DNA of 22,254 bases, from NCBI GenBank assembly GCA_007128075.1, contig SKYD01000119.1, positions 1-22,254 on the forward strand, written 5' to 3'. The notes under the pieces were generated by a model, which did not search any database, was not told the origin of the DNA, and was given only the letters and a program-made list of their open reading frames with translations. The translations under genes were made by a program, and so were the position numbers. This DNA comes from Thiorhodovibrio sp. (GTDB lineage Bacteria > Pseudomonadota > Gammaproteobacteria > Chromatiales > Chromatiaceae). Below are positions 15,816 through 22,254 of the stretch, piece by piece (position 1 is the stretch's first letter; every line of letters begins with the position of its first letter).

Positions 15816-15899
15816 CGTTTTTCCTCATTATTTAGTTAAGCGAGCCACTCGATGATTTTAACATAGATTAAAATTTAACTAGAAGTGATTTGGCTGCCA
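15816..15899. other. AT-rich gap between kinase and barrel genes
   Basis: This is 84 bases with runs such as AAATTTTAATC and TTAAAAT (read on the - strand) that could hold a promoter for the barrel gene. A short CGAG-TGG-CTCG inverted repeat lies near 15840-15850. No clear T-tailed terminator for the kinase is seen. Confidence 0.35.
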
Positions 15900-18800
15900 T
15901 CAGAATGTGCCAAAAAATCTTGGAGGTCTCGGCTGCTGTTCGGGTTGTGGTGCTGGTTCAGGCTCTGGCTGTTGTCTAGGCTGCTGCGGTTGTTGCCTAG
16001 GTTGAGGTGCTGGCTGTTGCCTAGGTTGCGGTGTTGGCTGTTGCCTAGGTTGCGGTGTTGGTTGTTGCCTAGGTTGAGGTGCTGGCTGTTGCCTAGGTTG
16101 CGGTGTTGGTTGTTGCCTAGGTTGAGGTGTTGGTTGTTGCCTAGGTTGAGGTGTTGGCTGTTGCCTAGGTTGAGGTGTTGGCTGAGTTGCCGCTGCTTTA
16201 GCAGCCTGTTTGGCTCGTAAATCCCGCTGTAAAGATTCAAGTCGCTGAGTCGAAACTCCAACATTAAGTTGACTGACCCATGTCAGAACAGTTTCGGCTT
16301 GCTCCAATTGGTCTTGCTCAAGTGCTTTTGCGATCCAGTCGAGGTAGATGGTGCTTAATTGTTGTAAAACATCAACCACTTTCGCCTGTTTAACATCCAG
16401 CGCTTGCAGTTTCAGGTAGCACTTCAAAGCGTCTTCACCCTGCTGAATCGCGAGTTCAGACAGCGGAAATTGATCGCTACACTCTTTAAGTAACTGTTCG
16501 CTTTTAGCTTGTTGTTCGAGCGCCTTGTTGATTTGAGTCTGTAAGTTCAGTAACTTGGCATCTTCAGAATCAATAGCCAAACCTTCTTCTATTAATCGTG
16601 TGCTCTCCTCGAATTGATTTTGCTCGAAAGCATCCTGAGCCTGAGCGAGCAATGCTTTTAACCGCTCCCGCTGAGCAATGGTTTTTTGGATGCTGTCACG
16701 CAAAGCAAGTAAAGATGGCTCATCGCCAAAGCGCGTGATGCCATTTTCAACTGCCGCTAAACTGGCTTCGAGCTGGTTGTTTTGTTGCAAAGCATTAGCA
16801 TCAGCAAGCACTTGTGCAAGCTGTTTGCGTCGCTGTGCCTCGGCATATTGTTCCTGAACACGCTTGCGTAATTCAAGCAAATCTGTCTGATTCGGCACCA
16901 GACGCAAACCAGCGTCAATGCGTTCTAAACTCTCTGCAAAGGCATCTTGTGCTTGCAGTTGCCGAGCCTCTGCAAGCATGTCCGCCGCTTGGCGTTGCTG
17001 ATCAATCTGATTCTGAACAGTGGCGCGTAATTCCAGCATTGCCTCATGTTCAGGTAACCGCTGTAAGCCCTCATCAATACGGCGTAAACTGGCTTCTAGT
17101 GCGCCCTGTCGATAAAGTTCACGCGCTTGCGCTAAGTCTAGGTCAGTTGCTTCTTGAAGACGCTGGCGTTCATCAAAATAGGCACGCCGTTGTTGTAATT
17201 GTTGCGATAAATCTGTATGTCGCTCTTTTCCAAAATCCAGTGCATTCAACCAATATAATACGCCAGCCGCTTGGTCGAAGCGCTCTTCTGTAATATATGC
17301 TTGCACCCAGTCGGCAAAACGCTCGGTCAAAGCAAGCAAAACCACTTGGATATCATCGTTATCATCGATGAACGATTGTAATGCTTGGTAACAATCCAAA
17401 GCAGCCGCACCCTGCTCTAGTGTTAGACTCTCTAAGGGGTAGCGCTGCTGGCAGTTGGCAAGATCACGGGTTGCAGTGGCACGACGCTCAATGATAGTGT
17501 TAATATGTTGACGCAATGTAAGCAGTTCAGCGTGATCGGAGGCGAGTGCCAATCCTTCATCAACGAGCCGCAGACTTTCCGCTAGGTTCTGCTCTTCTAC
17601 TGCCACCCTGACCTGCTCAATTAATCCTTGCAGATGCTCAAATTGTGCTTGCACCTGTATGCGTAATTCTATTAGTTCAGGCTGATCAGGTATCTTGGCA
17701 AGCCCTTGGTCGATTAACCTGAGACTGTTTTCAAATTGCCCCGCCTGCTGCCGTTCACGAGCTTCGACCAGCATTTCATTCACTTGTGCTTGCAGCTCGC
17801 GCTCGCGCAACGCAGCGCGTGCCTGTAAGCGTAAAGCCAACAATTCAGAATGATCAGAAACCTGACTAAGACCATCCTCAATCAAATTTAGACTGGTTTG
17901 AATATCGCCACCTTCCAAAGATTTTCGAGCTTCAAGTAGACGTTCGGTAGCGATTTGGCGGCGTTGCAGTTGGGACTCAATCGTTGTGCGCAGAATAGTC
18001 AACTGTGCATGATTGGGTATCTGCTCTAAACCGCGTTGCACGAGATCAAGACTATCTTCCAATGCGCCATGCCGTTGTTGTTCTCGCGCTAGGGTCAAAT
18101 ACTGCTCAGCCTTTTTCTGGCGCTGTTCTCGCAGAGCAAGTTCAGCTTTTTCACGCAATCGCTGCAGAGTAGTGTATTCGGGTACTTGTTCTAAACCTTG
18201 CCTAGCGATTTCAAGACTTGTCTGCCACTCACCTTTTTCAAAATGTTGACGCGCTTGTTCAAGCAGCAAATCGGCTTCACGCAATCTTAATACTTGTTGG
18301 TTTAAGGCTTGCAAACGCGAGTCATCGGGGGCGATATTTAATCCCAGCCGAATGAGTTCTAAACTGTTATCAAATTCACGCTCATTCAGATGCCCAAGTG
18401 CTAGTCGCTCGTAATCGATTACGGCTGCTAGGCGAATATCAGAAACTTGTGGCAGCGTGAGATAGGCGGTCAAATCTTGAGATTTTGGGCGTTGCGTTGT
18501 TTGATAAAATACATATCCGCCGCCAGCACTGACAGCAAGTGCTGCGAATCCTAATGCAACCACTAAACGGCGGTTTGATGCTGTTGATTGCGGAAGCGAG
18601 TTTTTAGAAGCCGTTGTTTTGCTATCTGAATGGTCTAGCGCATCTGAAATTGTGGGACTTTTTTTAGTTTCATCGTTACTTAAATCACGAATCGAAGAAA
18701 CTGGAATAAGGTGTGAGCCAGACAGGCGTAAAGTAGGTAGATCACCAGAAATATGAAAACGGAGTCGAATGATGTCATCAATTGCATCGATCAGCTCCGC

Positions 18801-19550
18801 CATACTGGAGAAACGATCATCCGGCTCTTTGGCAAGCATACGCTCGACCAGCGATTGAAAATCTTTCAGTTCATCATTCAGTATCGGCAAGGGTGCCATG
18901 CAGTGTTTCATCGCCATGCTGACCATATCTTCGGCCTGATAAGGTAGCTCTTGGGTCAACATGTGATAAAATAGTACACCAAAACTGTAGATATCTGAGC
19001 GTTTATCTATCTTCTTGCCACTAATTTGCTCCGGACTCATGTAGTTCGGGCTGCCAACCGTAAAGCCTGTGACGGTTAAAGGGGAGTTGAAATCAAGCAA
19101 CTTGGCGATGCCAAAATCAGTCAGTACTGGTGCTCCGTTTTCACGAAATAGAATATTTTTGGGTTTAATGTCGCGATGCACTACACCCTCATCATGTGCA
19201 TAGCCGATGGCATCAGCGAGTAGACGCGATATCCCAAGCATTTCTTGCAGTGGAATGCCCTGCTTAATTCGTTCAGCGAGCGTTCCTTCGGGGAACAGCT
19301 CCATGGTAAAATAATGTAACTTTTCGTGGGAACCAAAATCGTAAATTGTCACAATATTGGGATGCCGGAATCGAGCAACAGTTTGAGCCTCATTCAAAAA
19401 GCGTTGATGAAAATTTGCATCGGCTGACATGCTAGCATGCATTAATTTAAGTGCTACCTCACGCCCAAGCGATTCTTGGATTGCAAGGTACACACTCGCC
19501 ATTCCGCCTTGACCAATTTGTTTAATAATTTGGTAGCCTGGAATATCCAT
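15900..19550 (-). CDS. Transmembrane Ser/Thr protein kinase with helical repeats and Pro/Gln tail
   Basis: The 1216-residue protein has a Hanks-type kinase domain at 1-265: glycine loop IGQGGMASVY, K35, E54, catalytic HRDIKPKN (125-132), DFG (145-147), and SPNYMSPEQ in the activation segment. A Ser/Thr-rich juxtamembrane stretch leads to one transmembrane helix (about 329-348), so the kinase is cytoplasmic and the rest is probably periplasmic. Ten TPR-like helical units with a 50-56-residue spacing follow, each with a core such as ESL.LI..GL...P. They are split 6 + 4 by a distinctive block containing CQQRYPLESL...CYQAL, and a second copy of that block closes the array. The end is a Pro/Gln/Arg tail (from about 1122). 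AGGAG lies 13 bases before the ATG, rather far. Substrate and signal are unknown. Confidence 0.93.
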   Translation of the reverse strand: MDIPGYQIIKQIGQGGMASVYLAIQESLGREVALKLMHASMSADANFHQRFLNEAQTVARFRHPNIVTIYDFGSHEKLHYFTMELFPEGTLAERIKQGIPLQEMLGISRLLADAIGYAHDEGVVHRDIKPKNILFRENGAPVLTDFGIAKLLDFNSPLTVTGFTVGSPNYMSPEQISGKKIDKRSDIYSFGVLFYHMLTQELPYQAEDMVSMAMKHCMAPLPILNDELKDFQSLVERMLAKEPDDRFSSMAELIDAIDDIIRLRFHISGDLPTLRLSGSHLIPVSSIRDLSNDETKKSPTISDALDHSDSKTTASKNSLPQSTASNRRLVVALGFAALAVSAGGGYVFYQTTQRPKSQDLTAYLTLPQVSDIRLAAVIDYERLALGHLNEREFDNSLELIRLGLNIAPDDSRLQALNQQVLRLREADLLLEQARQHFEKGEWQTSLEIARQGLEQVPEYTTLQRLREKAELALREQRQKKAEQYLTLAREQQRHGALEDSLDLVQRGLEQIPNHAQLTILRTTIESQLQRRQIATERLLEARKSLEGGDIQTSLNLIEDGLSQVSDHSELLALRLQARAALRERELQAQVNEMLVEARERQQAGQFENSLRLIDQGLAKIPDQPELIELRIQVQAQFEHLQGLIEQVRVAVEEQNLAESLRLVDEGLALASDHAELLTLRQHINTIIERRATATRDLANCQQRYPLESLTLEQGAAALDCYQALQSFIDDNDDIQVVLLALTERFADWVQAYITEERFDQAAGVLYWLNALDFGKERHTDLSQQLQQRRAYFDERQRLQEATDLDLAQARELYRQGALEASLRRIDEGLQRLPEHEAMLELRATVQNQIDQQRQAADMLAEARQLQAQDAFAESLERIDAGLRLVPNQTDLLELRKRVQEQYAEAQRRKQLAQVLADANALQQNNQLEASLAAVENGITRFGDEPSLLALRDSIQKTIAQRERLKALLAQAQDAFEQNQFEESTRLIEEGLAIDSEDAKLLNLQTQINKALEQQAKSEQLLKECSDQFPLSELAIQQGEDALKCYLKLQALDVKQAKVVDVLQQLSTIYLDWIAKALEQDQLEQAETVLTWVSQLNVGVSTQRLESLQRDLRAKQAAKAAATQPTPQPRQQPTPQPRQQPTPQPRQQPTPQPRQQPAPQPRQQPTPQPRQQPTPQPRQQPAPQPRQQPQQPRQQPEPEPAPQPEQQPRPPRFFGTF
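15992..16187 (-). repeat. 24-bp tandem repeat, 8 copies, inside kinase gene
   Basis: CCTAGG recurs exactly every 24 bases at 15996, 16020, 16044, 16068, 16092, 16116, 16140 and 16164. Each unit encodes QP(T/A)PQPRQ on the - strand. Copies differ only at a synonymous Pro codon and at a Thr/Ala codon. A degenerate ninth copy (TCTAGG) precedes them near 15975. Confidence 0.95.
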
Positions 19551-19627
19551 CAGATATTATTCGCTCCTGAATGCCTACTTGGCACATTCTATAATTTAAT
19601 AACGAGCTTTCACTTATGAGTTAAGCG
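19551..19627 (-). promoter_or_regulatory. Probable 5' region of the kinase gene
   Basis: These 77 AT-rich bases contain, on the - strand, ATTATAGAAT (near 19587-19596) as a possible -10 region and the AGGAG ribosome site at about 19564-19568. No good -35 element is seen. The region immediately follows the cut-off GTPase frame. Confidence 0.3.
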
Positions 19628-20131
19628 TTAAGTCCATAGATAAAAAATCTCTACCTGGGTCTGGTTGATAACCGAACCAGTCGCTTGCAACACAAAGACC
19701 ACGATATCCGCTTGCACTGTTGCTGCACGAGTCGAGGCCAGTTGATCATCATCATTAAACCCAGGGGTATCAACGAACACAACACCCGGCGGAATCTCCA
19801 GCCCTGGCGCTTCCACCGAAATTTCAGCAAGATGCTCAGTTGAGCGTTGCAACGCCTCTAATGCTTCCGTCCCTGTTAATACAGTCTGTTGACCATTATC
19901 ATCCGTCAATTCAGCCTTGGGCTGATCATTGTCGATGTGCCGTAGCCGTACCAAGGTTTTCGTGGTTGGCGTAGGGCGAGCGGGCAAGGTCACGCCAGTC
20001 AGCGCATTGAGCAATGAGCTTTTCCCAGCATTCCATTCGCCAACAAATGCGCACACCAAATCACCAGTGAGCAGCGGTGTTTCAAGCTCAAGGCGCTGAG
20101 CGAGTTCATAGATTGCAGTGCAGTCTTTCAT
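19628..20131 (-). pseudogene. Truncated dynamin-like/Era-type GTPase
   Basis: This is a 167-residue frame with the first half of a GTPase domain. It has G1/P-loop GEWNAGKSS (about 31-39), a G2 Thr in PTPTTKT, and G3 VDTPGFND with its surrounding strand, then VFVLQATGSVINQTQVE, and it stops at once. The G4 (N/T)KxD and G5 motifs and the helical membrane-remodelling part of dynamin-like proteins, normally several hundred residues, are missing. All three frames downstream hit stops within about 15 codons, so one frameshift does not restore it; the 3' part is gone or displaced. It starts with ATG and GAGGA 11 bases upstream. A short functional protein cannot be excluded, but GTP specificity would be lost. 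Confidence 0.75.
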
Positions 20132-20189
20132 GGGTTACAAAATCCTCAAATGATTAGGGGGAAACAAACGGCAAGCCCAAGAATCCTCC

Positions 20190-20229
20190 GGCTATTGCCA
20201 GAGTATCGCAATTTCGATAACGGATAGCC
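20190..20229. repeat. Nested inverted repeats in intergenic region
   Basis: The outer arms are GGCTAT (20190-20195) and ATAGCC (20224-20229). The inner arms are TATCG (20204-20208) and CGATA (20215-20219). They could form a two-part stem-loop upstream of both divergent genes. Confidence 0.45.
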
Positions 20230-20240
20230 ATTATCAGTAA

Positions 20241-20260
20241 GGGTGGTTCGCGAACCACCC
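20241..20260. repeat. Perfect 20-bp palindrome (REP-like or operator)
   Basis: GGGTGGTTCGCGAACCACCC equals its own reverse complement. It has no T-run on either side, so it is not an intrinsic terminator. It lies between divergent genes, 91 bases before the peptidase start. It could be a dispersed REP-type palindrome or a binding site for a dimeric regulator. Confidence 0.75.
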
Positions 20261-20350
20261 CGACGATTGAATGTCTGGAAAACAGAGTGAATGGCTATAG
20301 ATCGCCTCATCAAGGCGCACGCTCAACATTTATCGGGAGATTCTAAAATT

Positions 20351-21733
20351 ATGGCATCGTCGCTTGAGGCTATTTTGGCACATGTTGATCAGCATCTGGA
20401 TGCTGCGCTGGAGCGGCTGACCGCGCTATTGCGCATTCCGTCGATTTCCACCGATCCGGCGTATGCTGCTGACTGTCAACGCGCCGCTGATTGGCTGGTT
20501 GAGGCGGTCACTGAGCTGGGGTTTGAGGCGCGAAAATATTCCACCCCAGGACATCCGATGGTGGTCGCTCACACACCTGATCAACAGCTAGCGCGGGTGT
20601 TATTTTATGGCCATTACGATGTGCAACCCGTCGATCCACTGGCACTTTGGGTGCATGATCCATTTGATCCGCAGCTTCAAGATACGCCAACTGGTCAGGT
20701 GATCCGAGGGCGTGGGGCAGCAGATGACAAAGGCCAACTGTTGACCTTTGTCGAGGCCTGTCGGGCGTGGCGGGTCATCACCGGTCAACTGCCATCGCGG
20801 ATCGCGCTGTTGTTTGAGGGCGAAGAAGAATCTGGTTCGCCGTCATTGGTTCCTTTTCTCAATGCCCATGCCGCTGAATTACAAGCTGAGGTGGCGTTGA
20901 TTTGTGATACCAATCTGTTTGATCCGCAAACCCCAGCGATAACCACCCAACTGCGCGGGCTGATGGCGGAAGAAATCGTGCTCACTGGAGCCAACATTGA
21001 CCTGCATTCTGGGACTTTTGGCGGTGCAGCGATGAATCCAGCGCGGGTGTTGGCGCAGATTCTTGCCGATCTACACGACGATCAGGGGCGGGTGACACTG
21101 GCTGGTTTTTATGATGGTGTACCCGAGTTGCCCGCCGACATTTTAGAACACTGGGCGGCGCTCAATTTTGATGCCGCGCAATTTCTGGGTGCTGTGGGGC
21201 TGGTGCATCCGGCAGGGGAAGTGGGGCGCAGTGTGTTAGAAATGCGTTGGTCACGGCCCACGCTGGAGATCAACGGCCTGAATTCTGGCTATACCGGGGC
21301 GGGATTTAAAACCGTCTTGCCAGCAACTGCCACTGCCAAGGTCAGTTGTCGGCTTGTTGGCCAGCAAGACCCCGAAGCGATCCGCTCGGCATTGCGGGCG
21401 CATGTCACCGCACGGCTCCCTGCCGACTGCACCGCAGAATTCATCGCCCATGCAGCGGCACCTGCGGTGACGGTCAACGCCAACCATCCTGCTTGTGTTG
21501 CAGCCCGTCAGGCACTGTCGGCTGAATGGCCGAATCCAGCGGTGTTGATCGGCTTCGGCGGCACCATTCCCATCGCTGGCTATTTTCAGCAATTGCTGGG
21601 GATGGAGCCGCTGTTGATCGGCTTTGGTCGCGACGATGACCAAATACACGCGCCCAATGAGCAATACCATGTTGAGAGCTTTCGCAAAGGCATTCGCTCA
21701 TGGGTTCGTGTACTTGATGCCTTGAGCAAATAA
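20351..21733 (+). CDS. M20-family metallopeptidase (dipeptidase-like)
   Basis: The 460-residue zinc peptidase has metal and catalytic motifs in M20 order: FYGHYDVQP (H88, D90), RGAADDKGQ (bridging D125), FEGEEESGSP (catalytic and metal Glu, about 158-160), ICDTN (D186), DLHSGTFGG in the dimerisation lid, and a C-terminal GFG...QIHAPNE with the last His ligand. It lacks a signal peptide, so a cytoplasmic peptidase acting on dipeptides or acylated amino acids is likely; exact substrate is unknown. I prefer ATG 20351 (GGGAGA at 20335-20340) over the in-frame ATG 20291, because the extra 20 residues do not look like M20 sequence. Distance and strand suggest that it may be transcribed separately from the hydrolase after it. 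Confidence 0.92.
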   Translation: MASSLEAILAHVDQHLDAALERLTALLRIPSISTDPAYAADCQRAADWLVEAVTELGFEARKYSTPGHPMVVAHTPDQQLARVLFYGHYDVQPVDPLALWVHDPFDPQLQDTPTGQVIRGRGAADDKGQLLTFVEACRAWRVITGQLPSRIALLFEGEEESGSPSLVPFLNAHAAELQAEVALICDTNLFDPQTPAITTQLRGLMAEEIVLTGANIDLHSGTFGGAAMNPARVLAQILADLHDDQGRVTLAGFYDGVPELPADILEHWAALNFDAAQFLGAVGLVHPAGEVGRSVLEMRWSRPTLEINGLNSGYTGAGFKTVLPATATAKVSCRLVGQQDPEAIRSALRAHVTARLPADCTAEFIAHAAAPAVTVNANHPACVAARQALSAEWPNPAVLIGFGGTIPIAGYFQQLLGMEPLLIGFGRDDDQIHAPNEQYHVESFRKGIRSWVRVLDALSK

Positions 21734-21761
21734 TCGACCTCTGTCAATTGGTCAAGCGCGG

Positions 21762-21767
21762 TATACT
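21762..21767 (+). promoter_or_regulatory. Possible -10 element of the hydrolase gene
   Basis: TATACT lies 36 bases upstream of the ATG at 21803, with only a poorly spaced -35-like TGTCAA at 21742. This is suggestive only. Confidence 0.3.
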
Positions 21768-21802
21768 ACGCAACCAATTTTTTTCTCACATGAGGTCAAA
21801 CA

Positions 21803-22254
21803 ATGTCCGCTAACAACAAATCCCTTCCCGCCGCGCTTGATGCGCCGCGCCATGAGTTCTCCCCGGCCGATCTGAACAAGATCGCCTACTATGTTGACGG
21901 CCCTGAGGATGCCGCGCCATTGGTGCTGTTGCACAGCATCAATGCCGCGCCCAGTGCGTTTGAGATGAAGCCACTGTTTGATCATTATCGCGCCAGCCGT
22001 CGGGTGTATGTTCCTGAATTGCCAGGTTTTGGCTTTTCAGATCGCAGTGACCGCCCCTATTCGCCGGAGCTGTTTGCCAAAGCGATTGAGGCATTTTTGA
22101 CCACCATCGTGCAGCAGCCAGCGGACATCATCGCCTACTCACTGACCAGCGAGTTTGTTGCGCGTGCTGCGTTAGCGGCACCTGAGCGATTCCGCACCAT
22201 CACCCTCTTGTCACCGACTGGATTTAGCCAGCGCCGACTGCCGACTGGCGAAAC
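21803..22254 (+). CDS. Alpha/beta hydrolase, 5' part (3' end outside window)
   Basis: The first 150 residues of an alpha/beta hydrolase are present. There is a strand LVLLHSINAAPSAFEMKP (oxyanion-loop region after LLH), then VYVPELPGFGFSDR (the usual D.PG.G.S.R motif, with E for D). A nucleophile elbow AYSLTSEF follows, so Ser in A-Y-S-L-T replaces the classic G-x-S-x-G. The frame is open to the window end; the acid and His of the triad would lie beyond it. GAGG at 21792-21795 precedes the ATG by 7 bases. There is no signal peptide. Substrate cannot be guessed; the small residues around the nucleophile Ser still allow the elbow turn. Confidence 0.88.
   Translation, partial: MSANNKSLPAALDAPRHEFSPADLNKIAYYVDGPEDAAPLVLLHSINAAPSAFEMKPLFDHYRASRRVYVPELPGFGFSDRSDRPYSPELFAKAIEAFLTTIVQQPADIIAYSLTSEFVARAALAAPERFRTITLLSPTGFSQRRLPTGE

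Noticed and set aside
15992..16187. CRISPR-like periodic repeat
   Set aside because: Units are contiguous with no unique spacers and lie inside a coding frame.
15875..16264. Open frames on both strands through the 24-bp repeat (NLGN-rich and LLPRLRCW-rich peptides)
   Set aside because: A repeat whose length is a multiple of three keeps all frames open. The kinase frame is continuous with real domains, so these are shadows.
16814..17293. 159-codon + strand frame opposite the kinase gene
   Set aside because: It is antisense to the conserved helical repeats of the kinase, has no recognisable motif, and reflects the kinase's codon bias.
20291..20350. N-terminal 20-residue extension of the M20 peptidase
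   Set aside because: The downstream ATG 20351 has a better ribosome site and matches the usual start of the family.

Overview
The window reads as chromosomal DNA from a proteobacterium. A gammaproteobacterium is my best guess, from the outer-membrane barrel protein, a proteobacterial-style CheA/CheB/CheR set and the codon usage. No marker here fixes the genus. I saw no tRNA, rRNA, CRISPR array or transposase.

Region 1 (1-14815, all + strand) is a run of about 17 tightly packed genes, many overlapping by 4 bases, that looks like one long operon. It opens with a chemosensory module: the 3' end of an MCP, a protein of three CheW domains, CheB, a HEAT-repeat protein, CheR, CheY, CheA, a small STAS-like protein, a second CheY-type regulator, and a membrane MCP-like protein whose C-terminus resembles the CheZ phosphatase. 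It continues without a break into a stressosome module: RsbR, RsbS, RsbT, a second RsbT-like ATPase and an RsbX/SpoIIE-type phosphatase. It closes with a hybrid histidine kinase carrying an RsbU-type (RsbT-binding) N-terminus and a lone receiver protein. A rho-independent terminator follows at 14962-14985. The likely logic is that the MCP/CheA array drives CheY-type receivers, while the RsbRS complex holds RsbT. RsbT, released when RsbR/RsbS are phosphorylated, would switch on the kinase and its receiver. No sigma factor, anti-sigma factor (RsbW), GGDEF or DNA-binding output domain is encoded here, so the final output is unknown.

Region 2 (14991-20131, all - strand) holds an outer-membrane beta-barrel protein, a 1216-residue transmembrane Ser/Thr kinase with ten helical repeats and a Pro/Gln tail encoded by a 24-bp tandem repeat, and a dynamin-like GTPase cut off before its G4 motif. 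By eye this block is more AT-rich than its flanks and may be an accessory insertion.

Region 3 (20132-22254) has an intergenic stretch with a perfect 20-bp palindrome, an M20-family metallopeptidase, and the 5' part of an alpha/beta hydrolase that runs off the window.
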